The notes: generated from the sequence alone by a model not told the origin. A stretch of DNA of 32,252 nt from Pallidibacillus pasinlerensis (GCF_009996845.1 NZ_JAACYS010000030.1:1-32252); one strand, 5' to 3'; numbered from the stretch's first letter, positions 15,949 through 25,542 are shown. Program-made: numbers and translations.

Positions 15949-17331
15949 TTATTCATTACTCATCTTTTTTCTTCCAATGAGATTTTGGATGAGACTGAAA
16001 AATTCCCTTTTATATGTTAATAAAGTGATTGCAAGAATTACAATGTAATACACAATAAAACCAAATAGCCAATTAAAGTAATTCGTACTTATGTAAAAGC
16101 TACTAAAGAATAATATTAAGTACATGAGTTCCTTAGGGGTAGCTTTTAATACTTTGAAGTGTCTCGTTGAATAAATATACCAAACGTAATAAGCAATCGT
16201 TGTCGCAAGCGCGATGGATAACGTATTTTTGTTGAATATGATTGCTACAACGTTTAGTGCAATTGAAATTAAACACATCATCACGACAGTGTATACATAC
16301 GTTCTTTCTAATTTATTGGCCTTGTAAAGATTCACATATAAGGCATTGATAACAATCATCGCTGGGAACCCCGCAAATAAAATCGCAATAATATCGAGGG
16401 AAGGGATATATTTAGCGATAAAGGTTGATACAACAAAATCAAAGGCAAAGTAACCCCCTGCCGCGAACGCTCCTACTAAAACAATATACTTTTTCATGAG
16501 TTGAAGCGTTTCTGCTTTTTGACCTTGGGCTAAGTATGGATAAAGTGTCATTGTTACCGAGTTCATTAAGTTTGTAATTAACAAGACCATGGAAATCGCG
16601 AATGAATAGTATGCGAAGTCACTTGATGGTAATGAAAATTTTACAAACCAACGATCCGCATTAAAAAAGAGGTTCGCTGATAAGTTACCAATCATAATAA
16701 AAATTCCGACCTTAAATAGCCCGCCAATTTCTTTATAATCGATTACTGCTTTAATGCCTTTATATTTCTTATAAAATTGTGATTCTAAAATAACAAAAAT
16801 AGTTAAGTAACTAATGATATTCGCAATAACAAAAGGTAGGTAATGGTCTATTTTTAATACAAAAATAATGAATATATTTAATATAAGAAGGACATTGGGC
16901 GTTACTAATAGAATTTTTGAATAAATACCAAATTCGCCAACAGCTTGATATAAGTAACGATATAACGCCTGAATGTTCATCGGTATTATCGAAAGTGAAA
17001 AAGCAATTAAGATGATATCTTCTAAAAGGATACCGAATGCAAGTGGAACGAGCGTAATAATTGACTGAAAAATTAATAGAAATTTACGCTCGCCTTTCAG
17101 CTTGCCAATATCAACTTTATTTAAATCCTTTCCACCGTACTTAATAAACAACCCATCAACAAAACCAAAATGCAAAATACCAACATAGCTAATATATAGG
17201 GCGAAAGTTTTTAACATGGCGTAATGATCTAAAGATAAAAAAGCAGGGACTAAAAAGCCATTAACAATACCGACAAGTATATTGATAAAGTTTGAATTGA
17301 ATACTCTGAAGAGGTCTTTCTTAATTTGCAT
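15949..17331 (-). CDS. wzx: Wzx-type oligosaccharide flippase
   Basis: 460 aa with about 12-14 hydrophobic helices, of the polysaccharide biosynthesis (Wzx/RfbX) branch of the MOP superfamily. It would flip the undecaprenyl-linked repeat unit to the outer membrane face. The N-terminus (DLFRVFNSNFINILVGIVNG, then FLVPAFLSLDHYAMLKTF) is typical of this group and quite different from CsaA at 2276, so the locus has two unrelated flippase types. GGAG sits eight bases before the ATG, 57 bases after rmlD, so it is the last gene of the leftward operon that starts at 23167. The specific glycan is unknown. Confidence 0.85.
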   Translation of the reverse strand: MQIKKDLFRVFNSNFINILVGIVNGFLVPAFLSLDHYAMLKTFALYISYVGILHFGFVDGLFIKYGGKDLNKVDIGKLKGERKFLLIFQSIITLVPLAFGILLEDIILIAFSLSIIPMNIQALYRYLYQAVGEFGIYSKILLVTPNVLLILNIFIIFVLKIDHYLPFVIANIISYLTIFVILESQFYKKYKGIKAVIDYKEIGGLFKVGIFIMIGNLSANLFFNADRWFVKFSLPSSDFAYYSFAISMVLLITNLMNSVTMTLYPYLAQGQKAETLQLMKKYIVLVGAFAAGGYFAFDFVVSTFIAKYIPSLDIIAILFAGFPAMIVINALYVNLYKANKLERTYVYTVVMMCLISIALNVVAIIFNKNTLSIALATTIAYYVWYIYSTRHFKVLKATPKELMYLILFFSSFYISTNYFNWLFGFIVYYIVILAITLLTYKREFFSLIQNLIGRKKMSNE

Positions 17332-17388
17332 GCAATAAACTCCTTTTCCACTAACAAACTAAACGATAATTATCCCTACTTTTTGCAA

Positions 17389-18234
17389 CTATGGGTGAGT
17401 ATTGAAATATTCGTGCAGAGCTTCACGCCAATGTCGCATTTCTTTAAAGCCATTTAATCGTAACGCCATATGATCAAAAACAGAATAAGCAGGTCTTGGT
17501 GCAGGTCTAGGGAATTCATCTGTTGTGCAAGGGGCAATGTCTACATTTTGTAATCCCGCTTCTTCAAAAATCGCTTTAGCGAACTCATACCAAGAACAAT
17601 GTCCTGAGTTGGATACGTGGTATGTTCCATATTTTTCAGTCACCATTAAGTCTATAATCGTATTAGCTAGGTCCACTGTAAATGTCGGGCATCCAACTTG
17701 GTCATGAACGACTTTAAGTGATTTTCCTGACGTTGCTAGTTTTACCATCGTTTTCACAAAATTATTCCCGTGGTGGCCATATACCCAAGAAGTTCTCACG
17801 ATGAAAAACTTCGAGTGTAATTCTCGAACAAACTGTTCACCGGCTAGTTTGGATTTCCCGTATACGCCAAGCGGATTGGTTGGCGTAAATTCATTCACAG
17901 GCTCTGTTGCCGTCCCATCGTAGACATAATCTGTACTGACATAAATTAATTTTGCCCCCACTTTTTCTGCACAAACCGCCACATTTCTCGTCCCGTATCC
18001 ATTAATTAAATAAGCTTGATCTGGTTCACTTTCTGCCAAATCAACCTTCGTATGTGCAGCTGAATGAATGATGATGTCTGGGCGAATTGATTCGATTTCT
18101 TTTTCTACTTGTTCAAAGTTTGTAATATCTAGTTGTTCCCGACTATAACCAAAAACTTCATATTGTTTTTCTTTTAAAAGGGATACGAGATCTGTACCTA
18201 ATTGTCCCTTTGCACCCGTCACTAAGACCTTCAT
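17389..18234 (-). CDS. rmlD: dTDP-4-dehydrorhamnose reductase RmlD
   Basis: Last step of dTDP-L-rhamnose synthesis: NAD(P)H reduction of dTDP-4-dehydro-L-rhamnose. 281 aa, normal length. Extended SDR fold with nucleotide motif TGAKGQLGTDL (6-16), STDYVYDG (about 100-107) and catalytic YGKSK (Y about 128, K about 132). Its ATG overlaps the TGA of rmlB (ATGA), indicating translational coupling. Fourth gene of rmlACBD. Confidence 0.95.
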   Translation of the reverse strand: MKVLVTGAKGQLGTDLVSLLKEKQYEVFGYSREQLDITNFEQVEKEIESIRPDIIIHSAAHTKVDLAESEPDQAYLINGYGTRNVAVCAEKVGAKLIYVSTDYVYDGTATEPVNEFTPTNPLGVYGKSKLAGEQFVRELHSKFFIVRTSWVYGHHGNNFVKTMVKLATSGKSLKVVHDQVGCPTFTVDLANTIIDLMVTEKYGTYHVSNSGHCSWYEFAKAIFEEAGLQNVDIAPCTTDEFPRPAPRPAYSVFDHMALRLNGFKEMRHWREALHEYFNTHP

Positions 18235-19244
18235 ATTTTATCACCGTATAGTTTTTCATAATATTCTATATAACTACCGTTTTTAATATTTTTCCACCAG
18301 TCTTGATTTTGAATATACCATTGGATTGTCTCTTCAATTCCAGTATCAAATGTATATTCTGGTTTCCACCCTAGTTCTGTCATTATCTTTGTTGGATCAA
18401 TCGCATAACGACGGTCATGACCTAGACGATCTTCAACATATTTAATTAAGCTTTTCGGTGCACCTAGTTTTTCAACTATTAAATGAACGATTTCGTTATT
18501 AGTTCGTTCATTATGTCCACCAATATTGTAAACTTCTCCAGGCTTTCCTTTATGTATTACAAGATCTACTGCAGAACTATGGTCTTTTACATGTAACCAA
18601 TCACGAACATTTTTCCCGTCTCCATAAATCGGAAGTTCTTTTCCTTCCATTGCATTTGTAACCATTAAAGGGATTAATTTTTCAGGGAATTGATATGGAC
18701 CATAGTTATTTGAACATCTTGTTATATTAACATTCATACCGTATGTTTCATGGTAAGCACGGACGAGCAAATCTGCTCCTGCTTTACTTGAAGAATACGG
18801 ACTATTTGATGCTAGTGGTGTTTCTTCAGTAAAATAGCCTGTTTCACCGAGAGTACCGTAAACTTCGTCGGTTGAAATTTGTACAAATTTCTCTATTTTA
18901 TTCTCCTTAGCTACATCAAGCAATACTTGTGTACCTAATACATTCGTCTTCACAAATACATCTGGTTGCGTAATACTGCGATCCACATGTGACTCTGCTG
19001 CAAAGTTGACTATTACATCAATATTGTGAGTTTTAACTATATGGTCAATTAATTCACGATTCGTAATGTCACCTTTAACAAAGACATAGTTTGGATTGTC
19101 TTCCACGTCTTTCAAGTTTTCCAAATTTCCAGCATACGTTAATAAATCATAGTTGATTATTTTATAATTTGGGTATTTATCTAACATATAATGGATAAAG
19201 TTACTACCTATAAATCCTGCTCCACCGGTCACAAAAATATTCAT
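18231..19244 (-). CDS. rmlB: dTDP-glucose 4,6-dehydratase RmlB
   Basis: Second step of dTDP-L-rhamnose synthesis (dTDP-glucose to dTDP-4-dehydro-6-deoxy-glucose, NAD-dependent). I start it at the ATG 19242-19244, five codons inside the longest frame. That ATG overlaps the rmlC stop as TAATG, has GGGAG eight bases upstream and gives the family N-terminus MNIFVTGGAGFIGSNF, 337 aa. Visible: STDEVYG with the catalytic TDE, YSSSKAGAD with Y-x3-K, and NNYGPYQFPEKLIPL in the sugar-nucleotide pocket. Between rmlC and rmlD in a tightly packed operon. Confidence 0.95.
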   Translation of the reverse strand: MNIFVTGGAGFIGSNFIHYMLDKYPNYKIINYDLLTYAGNLENLKDVEDNPNYVFVKGDITNRELIDHIVKTHNIDVIVNFAAESHVDRSITQPDVFVKTNVLGTQVLLDVAKENKIEKFVQISTDEVYGTLGETGYFTEETPLASNSPYSSSKAGADLLVRAYHETYGMNVNITRCSNNYGPYQFPEKLIPLMVTNAMEGKELPIYGDGKNVRDWLHVKDHSSAVDLVIHKGKPGEVYNIGGHNERTNNEIVHLIVEKLGAPKSLIKYVEDRLGHDRRYAIDPTKIMTELGWKPEYTFDTGIEETIQWYIQNQDWWKNIKNGSYIEYYEKLYGDKI

Positions 19245-19804
19245 TACACATTCTCCCATTCAAAATTATTTTCTGCATTTTCAAGTGTTGGATGATTTTG
19301 ATCTTTTGCCGATAAAATTGGATGATCAATTGGCCAATCAATCTTTAATGTCGGATCGTTCCAAGCAATACCGCGATCATGTTCGGGTGCGTACCAATTA
19401 TCTACTTTATATTGAACTTCTGTATTTTCCTCCAATGTACAATACCCATGGGCAAACCCTCTTGGAACGAGTAATTGAAGTTTATTTTCAGCTGACAATG
19501 TGAATCCTTGCCACTGACCGTATGTAGGTGATCCTTTGCGGATATCAACAATAACATCGTATATTGAGCCTCGTGTCGCTCTTACTAATTTTGTTTGTGC
19601 AAATGGATTTAATTGATAATGCAGTCCTCTTAATGTACCAACTTGTTGTGAAAGGGCATGGTTATCCTGAATAAATTCCATATTCAGTCCATGTTCCGCA
19701 AAAGTATTTTTGTTATAACTTTCCATAAAAAAGCCACGATGGTCACCATGGACCGGAACTTCGATTAAAAATGCATCTTTAAATTTTGTCTCAATTAATT
19801 TCAA
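19244..19804 (-). CDS. rmlC: dTDP-4-dehydrorhamnose 3,5-epimerase RmlC
   Basis: Third step of dTDP-L-rhamnose synthesis, a cupin-fold epimerase. The start is a TTG at 19802-19804 because GGAGG lies eight bases upstream of it. The longer frame from 19819 would place its own start codon inside that ribosome binding site. This gives 186 aa beginning MKLIETKFKDAFLIE. Family signatures: GDHRGFFMESYN (20-31), LRGLHYQ with catalytic H62, and RGFAHGYCTLEE. It begins 17 bases after the rmlA stop and overlaps rmlB by one base. Confidence 0.95.
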   Translation of the reverse strand: MKLIETKFKDAFLIEVPVHGDHRGFFMESYNKNTFAEHGLNMEFIQDNHALSQQVGTLRGLHYQLNPFAQTKLVRATRGSIYDVIVDIRKGSPTYGQWQGFTLSAENKLQLLVPRGFAHGYCTLEENTEVQYKVDNWYAPEHDRGIAWNDPTLKIDWPIDHPILSAKDQNHPTLENAENNFEWENV

Positions 19805-19821
19805 ATCGATCACCTCCAAAA

Positions 19822-20700
19822 TTAAAATAAAACTTTTTGATTTGCTAAACGAATAAGATATTGTCCATATTCATTTTTACTTAATGGTTCAGCTAATTTT
19901 AATAATTGTTCTCTTGTGATGTACCCTTTCCGATAGGCGATTTCTTCTATACATGCTACTTTTAAGCTTTGACGCTGTTCAATTGTTTCAATAAAAACGG
20001 ATGCTTCTAATAACGATTCATGCGTCCCCGTATCGAGCCAGGCAAATCCTCTTCCTAATAATTCAACGTGAAGGTCACCAAGTTTTAAATATTCTTCATT
20101 TACAGAAGTAATTTCTAACTCGCCTCGTTCGGAAGGCTTAATTTGTTTTGCAATGTCAACAACTCGATTATCATAAAAGTAAAGCCCTGTAACAGCATAG
20201 GAAGACTTAGGAACTTCTGGCTTTTCTTCAATGGAAATCACTTTTCCAGTCTCATCAAATTCAACGACACCAAACCGTTCTGGGTCTTTTACATTGTAAC
20301 CGAAGATTGTCGCACCCTTTTCGCGTGAGGCTGCTTCTTCCAATAACTTCGTAAAGCCGTGACCATAAAAAATATTGTCACCTAAAATAAGCGCAACATT
20401 GTCATCGCTAATAAACTCTTCACCGATAATAAAGGCTTGTGCTAGTCCATCTGGCGAAGGCTGAATGGCGTAACTCAAATTAATTCCAAGCTCTGAACCA
20501 TCGCCTAATAATTGTTCAAAACGTGGTGTGTCTGTCGGTGTTGATATAATTAAAATATCTCTAATTCCTGCCAACATTAAAACGGATAATGGGTAATAAA
20601 TCATTGGCTTATCGTATATAGGTAGAAGTTGTTTTGAGATTGCTCTCGTTAAGGGATACAATCTTGTTCCGCTTCCACCTGCTAAAATAATTCCCTTCAT
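19822..20700 (-). CDS. rmlA: Glucose-1-phosphate thymidylyltransferase RmlA
   Basis: First step of dTDP-L-rhamnose synthesis: glucose-1-phosphate plus dTTP to dTDP-glucose. 292 aa. Nucleotide motif [20 protein letters not shown] (6-25), [10 protein letters not shown] (about 108-117) with the metal Asp, and [17 protein letters not shown] (about 150-166). GAGGTG precedes the ATG. It is followed by rmlC, rmlB and rmlD. The order A-C-B-D is the one found in S-layer glycan clusters of Geobacillus and Aneurinibacillus. Confidence 0.95.
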   Translation of the reverse strand: MKGIILAGGSGTRLYPLTRAISKQLLPIYDKPMIYYPLSVLMLAGIRDILIISTPTDTPRFEQLLGDGSELGINLSYAIQPSPDGLAQAFIIGEEFISDDNVALILGDNIFYGHGFTKLLEEAASREKGATIFGYNVKDPERFGVVEFDETGKVISIEEKPEVPKSSYAVTGLYFYDNRVVDIAKQIKPSERGELEITSVNEEYLKLGDLHVELLGRGFAWLDTGTHESLLEASVFIETIEQRQSLKVACIEEIAYRKGYITREQLLKLAEPLSKNEYGQYLIRLANQKVLF

Positions 20701-20752
20701 TTTTTCACCTCAATAACTATTTTTTGAATTCTAATTTATCATATGTTTCCGC

Positions 20753-21643
20753 TTAGCTTAGCAAATCTTCTTTATAAATCCGATCGTCCCCGCGTAATCG
20801 TAAAAATTCCTTCGATGAAGCGATGACATGTTTATAAATAAATCTTCTCTTTTTTGACTCTTTCCGATAAACTGCATTCGTAGAAGAGTCTTCCTTATGA
20901 TAAATTCTCGCTGCCGGTGTATATAAAATTTTCAAGTTTTCTTTTTGCGCTATATAGTATAGAATATCTTCTTCCATATAAAGGAATGTTTTACTATAAA
21001 GTCCATTATACTTTTTCACGTAATTCGGTGAAAAAATTAAGGCAGAACCATGCAATACAACGTTTTCTTGTTCTTCTTCCCAGTTTTTATTCACTGCAAT
21101 AGGAGTCGGATTTTTTCTTACAGTTCGATATAGTTTAAGAATCAAGTCTTCCAAACCGAGATAATTAAGCATTAACTTCGTTTGTAGTTTTTTCATTTCG
21201 GTTTTAACTTCTTCTTCCGTAAAGCCTCGATTTCGGTTCGGATTTTGATGTAAGCCATCCTGTGTAGAAACGATATCCGGTCCTAAAATATCAAAATTCG
21301 TTTGTTTGTATTTTTCAAGGATGACAGACAGAAAATCACGCTGTTCAATAATCGTGTCATTATTTATCATTACAACAAAATCACTATTTAGCTCATCTTT
21401 CGCAAACTTGTATCCTGAGTTATTTCCTTTGGCAAAACCTAGGTTTGCGTCATTCTTCACAAAATAAACCTTTTCGTGATTGCCATATTTCTTCTCTAAT
21501 TTCTGTAAACTATCATTTGTTGACGCGTTATCAACTAATACAATGTCATAGTCAGGATAATCTATATTTTTTAAAATCGATTCAATACATTCATCTGTGT
21601 CTTCATATGTTAAGTAATGTAAAATTACAAAGGAAAATTTCAT
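20753..21643 (-). CDS. GT2 glycosyltransferase, rhamnosyltransferase-like
   Basis: 296 aa, GT-A fold, inverting GT2 family. FVILHYLTYEDTDECIESIL (4-23), VDNASTNDS (about 37-45), NLGFAKGNNSGYKFA (about 67-81), the metal motif region MINNDT (about 92-97) and acidic MEEDILYY near the expected catalytic base. The N-L-G-F-A-x-G-N-N pattern is common in rhamnosyl- and other WbbL-like transferases. Placed directly before rmlA with a 52-base gap, so dTDP-rhamnose is the likely donor (inference). GGAG lies eight bases before the ATG. Confidence 0.85.
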   Translation of the reverse strand: MKFSFVILHYLTYEDTDECIESILKNIDYPDYDIVLVDNASTNDSLQKLEKKYGNHEKVYFVKNDANLGFAKGNNSGYKFAKDELNSDFVVMINNDTIIEQRDFLSVILEKYKQTNFDILGPDIVSTQDGLHQNPNRNRGFTEEEVKTEMKKLQTKLMLNYLGLEDLILKLYRTVRKNPTPIAVNKNWEEEQENVVLHGSALIFSPNYVKKYNGLYSKTFLYMEEDILYYIAQKENLKILYTPAARIYHKEDSSTNAVYRKESKKRRFIYKHVIASSKEFLRLRGDDRIYKEDLLS

Positions 21644-21688
21644 TGTTTTCGCTCCATTTTTATATTGTAACTTTAAATCCCATCAGTC

Positions 21689-23167
21689 TTATACTGGATT
21701 CTCACCATTCATTTCGCTTTTGCCTTTTAAACCTTGCCGTTTTTCCAAAACGCTGTTTATACCAACTGCAGCAAGTATTACAAACGAGATCGTAATAGAA
21801 TAATGGTACCTACTTGCCACTTCAACAAGCATTTGCGCCATCGTAAGACCGATCGCAAATAAAGTAACGATAATTAAAATTGACTTTTCTTTACGTCTCC
21901 AAGCAGCTACGATGCCACAAAGTGAAAACGCAATGAGAAAATAATAAAAAGTATTCGATATCATTATTAAGCGAAGAGGGTGATCCAAAACTGAACTTGC
22001 ATATCCTACCGCAGCTCCGTCACCTGATAAGAAGCTCAGAAATTTTTTATAAAATAGTTCTGGGAAATTTATTTCTCCGCTAAAGATTCGCTCTTTTGCT
22101 TCCTCGAGCATTTGTTTTTGCACATCATTAGCAGTCCAACCTTCAAGATCGTTATAATAAAACAGTAAATCTGAGTCTGCTTGATTCCACTTTCCATAAC
22201 TTTCCATATTAAAACCCACATAAATGTTGTAGCCTGGAGTTGTTGCGATTTCCTCACCTAATCGTAACGATACATATTGATTTGCTAATGAAGATAAAAT
22301 GAAATAACTAACAATGACAACTCCAAAATATACTGATTTATTCAAGAGTAATTTTTTATTTTTAAGATGACCTGTGTCTATTATATATAACCAAATTGCA
22401 AGTGCTATGATAGGAATAGCTGCAATTGGACGTGACATATTTACTACTACAAGTAGGATTGATAATAATAAGGAATAGAGAACAATTGTGATTATGTTCT
22501 TATTTTTTAACCGATCTTTAATTACAATCATAAGCGCTATGCTCATTAGGAGTACCGTTGTATAAAGCGGTTCAGATAACACGTACATATTAAAGATTGT
22601 TTGTGAAGGTAATACAATCCATAATAAACTACCGATAATTGCCGTTTTTACACCTGCTAGTTTTTTACATATGTAATAGATGCATCCCATTGCTATTGTA
22701 CTTAAAACAACATTTACAACCGGGGCTACCATATAACTAGTGCCAAACACTTTCATAAAAACACTAAGAAAAGATGAATAACCAAAAATATGAGGAAAAA
22801 GAGCTACGTATCGACTATCGATAACAAAACTTTCACTTAAATCTACTGCAGTTTTATAAAATCTAGCATAATCCACCATCGGCGGAATTCGATTAAACCA
22901 AATCCATAAAAATTTCACTAAAAAACAAGCGACCAATAATCCAATGATGACCCATTTTTCATTCTTCTTCTCAAGATAATTCGTCAGTCGACCAAATACA
23001 AAAATTCCCAAAAAAATCATACTCAAAAATCCAATAATATAAAAAATATAATGTTCATTTGAAAAATCAAACAAAAAATCTACCAATAGTAAGATGCCCA
23101 TCAAGGCAAAGATCGCATATATAACGTATGTCGAAAAATTAGAAAACCTTTTATAGAAAAGATTCAA
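21689..23167 (-). CDS. GT-C-type membrane glycosyltransferase (GT39/PMT-like)
   Basis: 492 aa with about 11-12 membrane helices. The first long outer loop has NRIPPMVDYARFYKTAVDLS, matching the acidic loop-1 site of GT-C enzymes that use polyprenyl-phosphate sugars, followed by GYSSFLSVFMKVFG. Likely adds a sugar from undecaprenyl-phosphate at the outer face. A GtrB-like gene at 31212 could supply such a donor. Start is TTG (23165-23167) with AAGGAG nine bases upstream. First gene of the operon that continues through GT2, rmlACBD and wzx. Substrate unknown; a Wzy-type role is less likely but not excluded. Confidence 0.75.
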   Translation of the reverse strand: MNLFYKRFSNFSTYVIYAIFALMGILLLVDFLFDFSNEHYIFYIIGFLSMIFLGIFVFGRLTNYLEKKNEKWVIIGLLVACFLVKFLWIWFNRIPPMVDYARFYKTAVDLSESFVIDSRYVALFPHIFGYSSFLSVFMKVFGTSYMVAPVVNVVLSTIAMGCIYYICKKLAGVKTAIIGSLLWIVLPSQTIFNMYVLSEPLYTTVLLMSIALMIVIKDRLKNKNIITIVLYSLLLSILLVVVNMSRPIAAIPIIALAIWLYIIDTGHLKNKKLLLNKSVYFGVVIVSYFILSSLANQYVSLRLGEEIATTPGYNIYVGFNMESYGKWNQADSDLLFYYNDLEGWTANDVQKQMLEEAKERIFSGEINFPELFYKKFLSFLSGDGAAVGYASSVLDHPLRLIMISNTFYYFLIAFSLCGIVAAWRRKEKSILIIVTLFAIGLTMAQMLVEVASRYHYSITISFVILAAVGINSVLEKRQGLKGKSEMNGENPV

Positions 23168-23228
23168 AATTGCACACTCCTTAATGTTATATCGCTATTT
23201 ATTACTACTTTATAAACATACCACTTTT

Positions 23229-23257
23229 ATCTTATTCAATAATTTCTTTACAATCAA
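23229..23257 (-). promoter_or_regulatory. Candidate promoter of the GT-C / GT2 / rmlACBD / wzx operon
   Basis: TTGATT (23252-23257) and TAAGAT (23229-23234) on the minus strand are separated by 17 bases. An alternative -10, TATAAA, lies further downstream in the same region. Confidence 0.35.
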
Positions 23258-23386
23258 CTTATTTTGTAAATAATACGGAGATGTAATTATTACGAAATAA
23301 TTGTTTATCACTTTAATAATGTTTAAAATTGTAATTAATCTACCGACTTTAATTCCCGTATTAGTAACTTTCTTTTATTTAAAGTT

Positions 23387-23436
23387 AAAAAAGCAGCTGT
23401 CATTAGAGTAGTAACACTCTTAGAATAGCCGCTTTT
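23387..23436 (-). terminator. Intrinsic terminator of the second GT2 gene
   Basis: Read leftward, a 20-base arm starting AAAAGCGGCTATT (from 23436) pairs at about 15 positions with an arm ending AGCTGCTTTT (to 23389), loop of 8, followed by six T (23392-23387). It separates the tagA/GT2 block from the rml operon. Confidence 0.75.
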
Positions 23437-23469
23437 CTATTATTTTTATTATGCTTTCTAATATCAAAT

Positions 23470-24498
23470 TTAAATGACTTTTTTCATTTTATGATAATAA
23501 TGTTTCAGCAAAATAATGACATAATCTTTTGCTTGACGGTTACTTGTAATCTGTTTATACAATGCCACTTTTTCTTTACCAGTTAAGCTTTGGTGATATA
23601 TTGCTAACAAAATACAGTCATCGAGTATCGATAAAAATAAGTCATGATCGAAGGTTTGGGTGTCTTTATTCCACTTTTTCAACTTATCAATGACCGTATG
23701 AACGGTAGTTATATTTGATACCGCTGATCCGTAGCTTTCGGTAAAAAATTCGTTGTATACGTTTAATTCTTCTTTTGTAAAACCAACGCCAAGAAACTCG
23801 AGCATATCTTCATGAATTCGACCAATTAATCGTTTTCTTTTCTCCCGTTTTTCACGATTTGATTTTTTCGATATATTTTCATGACCGAAACGATATTTTA
23901 GTAAAAATTCAGGGAGAATTTCGAGTTTGCCGACTTTCGCTAGTTGCACCCAAAGTTGGTAATCTTGGGCGACAAAAAAGTCTAAATTATACTTTATATG
24001 ATGCTTTTCTAGCGTCTCCATCCGAATTGTAGCTGACGGGTTCGCAATCGGGTTGTAAAACATTAACATAATTTTTAGTTCTTCTGGCTTCGAATATTTT
24101 GGCGTTACTTTCTTTTCGGCTACATCACCGAACTGAATATAGTAGCTCCCAACCGCATCAATATCCGGATTTTTTTCTAAATAATCGATTTGTCTTTCAA
24201 TCCGGTTTGGCATCGCAATATCATCCGAATCCATAATGGCAAGATACTTTCCTTTTGCCTCTTTTAATCCGACATTTCGTGTATATGGAATCCCCATATT
24301 TTTCTCATTTTGAACTAATCGAATCCGATCATCATGGTAGCTTTTAATAATTTCTACCGAACGGTCCGTAGATCCATCATCTACTAAAACAATTTCTAAA
24401 TTTTTATACGTTTGGTTTAAAATACTTTCTAACGCTTCTTTAATATATTGTTCACTATTGTAAACAGGCATAAAAACTGTGACTAATGGTTCGTTCAT
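23470..24498 (-). CDS. GT2 glycosyltransferase
   Basis: 342 aa. GT-A domain (about 1-220): VTVFMPVYNSEQYIKEALES (6-25), LVDDGSTDRS (about 37-46), NMGIPYTRNVGLKEAKG and the metal motif MDSDD (about 89-93). The later FFVAQDYQLWVQLAK region carries the expected catalytic acid (Q-D-Y). The C-terminal 110 residues are helical and basic and are not assigned. Inverting transferase at the cytoplasmic membrane face; donor unknown. GAGGTG precedes the ATG. It lies 154 bases after tagA with a hairpin in the gap, so it may be co-transcribed with tagA. Confidence 0.85.
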   Translation of the reverse strand: MNEPLVTVFMPVYNSEQYIKEALESILNQTYKNLEIVLVDDGSTDRSVEIIKSYHDDRIRLVQNEKNMGIPYTRNVGLKEAKGKYLAIMDSDDIAMPNRIERQIDYLEKNPDIDAVGSYYIQFGDVAEKKVTPKYSKPEELKIMLMFYNPIANPSATIRMETLEKHHIKYNLDFFVAQDYQLWVQLAKVGKLEILPEFLLKYRFGHENISKKSNREKREKRKRLIGRIHEDMLEFLGVGFTKEELNVYNEFFTESYGSAVSNITTVHTVIDKLKKWNKDTQTFDHDLFLSILDDCILLAIYHQSLTGKEKVALYKQITSNRQAKDYVIILLKHYYHKMKKVI

Positions 24499-24549
24499 AT
24501 TTACACCTCAGGTTATTCATCATTGTATGTACTGATTCTGACCTTATTT

Positions 24550-24586
24550 GAAACACATTTAGACAACATTTTTTTAAACGTGTTTC
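24550..24586 (-). other. Stem-loop between tagA and the GT2 gene
   Basis: GAAACACATTTA (24550-24561) and TAAACGTGTTTC (24575-24586) form a 12-bp stem with one mismatch and a 13-base loop. Read leftward, no T tract follows, so it is not a standard terminator. It may process, stabilise or attenuate a tagA-GT2 transcript. Confidence 0.45.
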
Positions 24587-24652
24587 CTTGCATGATTATA
24601 TAATAACTTAGCAATTGTTACTATTTTAATTTCATTTTCAGCTAAGATAGTT

Positions 24653-25372
24653 CTATTTTCTTTTGACCATTACTTTTACAAGAAACTGCGGTAAAACAAG
24701 CATCCGTTTAAACCTTGTCGGCTGTTTAAGTAACCGGTATAACCATTCTAAATTGAGCTTGATCCAAACTTCAGGCGCCCGTTTCACTTCACCAGCCCAA
24801 ACGTCAAAACTTCCTCCTACACCCATAAACAAACCTTTTTGGAATTTATCCATATGTTTTTCAATCCAATATTCTTGTTTCGGGAAGCCTAAGGCGACGA
24901 AAATCATGTCTGGTTCTAATCGAACGATTGATTGAACAAGTTCTTCGTCCTCAATATCAATATAACCGTGATGATACCCAACAATATTTAATTCAGGATG
25001 TTTGTCCTTAATGTTTTTATAAGCTTTTTCGATTGTGCTTTCTTTCGCACCAAGCAAATACACCTTTTTATTTTTCTTTTCGGCCATGTGTAACAATTCA
25101 CTCATTAAGTCAAAGCCGGCGACACGTTCTTTTAAAGGTGTTTTTAAAACTTTTGATGCAATTACAACCCCAATTCCATCGGCAGTTATGAAATCAGCTT
25201 TCTGTAATGTTTGATAATATTGTTCGTCTTTATTCGCATATTCGACAATTTCAGGATTTGCCGTAACGACAAATGTTTTTTCCTCTTTTTCAATTCTTGT
25301 TTCAAATATATCAAGGAATTCATCAATCCGGTAATTACTAAAGTTCACATTTTGTATTTGGATTTTATCCAT
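24653..25372 (-). CDS. tagA: WecG/TagA-family N-acetylmannosaminyltransferase
   Basis: GT26 family, 239 aa, normal length. TagA transfers ManNAc from UDP-ManNAc to undecaprenyl-PP-GlcNAc, the second step of wall teichoic acid and, in B. anthracis-type organisms, of the SLH-binding polymer. Visible: T37 and N39 in VVTANPEIVEYA, D65 in FITADGIGVVIAS (the Thr and Asp implicated in catalysis in studied TagA), VALGFPKQEYWI and GVGGSFDVWAGEVKRAPEVW. The C-terminal basic stretch is the usual membrane-contact appendage. GGAGGAG precedes the ATG. Partner of the TagO-type genes at 26984 and 28377. No UDP-GlcNAc 2-epimerase is in the window. Confidence 0.92.
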   Translation of the reverse strand: MDKIQIQNVNFSNYRIDEFLDIFETRIEKEEKTFVVTANPEIVEYANKDEQYYQTLQKADFITADGIGVVIASKVLKTPLKERVAGFDLMSELLHMAEKKNKKVYLLGAKESTIEKAYKNIKDKHPELNIVGYHHGYIDIEDEELVQSIVRLEPDMIFVALGFPKQEYWIEKHMDKFQKGLFMGVGGSFDVWAGEVKRAPEVWIKLNLEWLYRLLKQPTRFKRMLVLPQFLVKVMVKRK

Positions 25373-25406
25373 TTTACTCCTCCAGTTATTATGTATAGTT
25401 CATTTT

Positions 25407-25412
25407 ATTATA
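25407..25412 (-). promoter_or_regulatory. Candidate -10 of tagA
   Basis: Perfect TATAAT on the minus strand about 35 bases before the tagA ATG. The hexamer 17 bases upstream is AACAAT, a poor -35. Confidence 0.35.
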
Positions 25413-25463
25413 GGATAACTTACGATTAAATTGTTTTTTAAGTATAACAATGCCCAGTTCTTT

Positions 25464-25506
25464 TATAGACATTATAACTAAAATATTATAAACTAAACAC
25501 ATGTTG
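25464..25506 (+). promoter_or_regulatory. Upstream element of ligase 2, shared with ligase 1
   Basis: TATAGACATTATAAC followed by TAAAAT, then a TATAAA-type stretch ending in CACATGT, matches the element at 6402-6446 upstream of the paralog. Both have TAGACA as a possible -35 and a TAAA-type hexamer 17 bases later (TAAACT here). Confidence 0.5.
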
Positions 25507-25542
25507 AAAATAAATAGATGTTACTACTAGAGGTGCAATTAG

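Larger units (their letters stand above)
23168..23469. other. Intergenic region before the rml operon
   Basis: 302 AT-rich bases. Contains the operon promoter candidate, the terminator of the upstream GT2 gene (23387-23436) and no gene. Confidence 0.6.
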
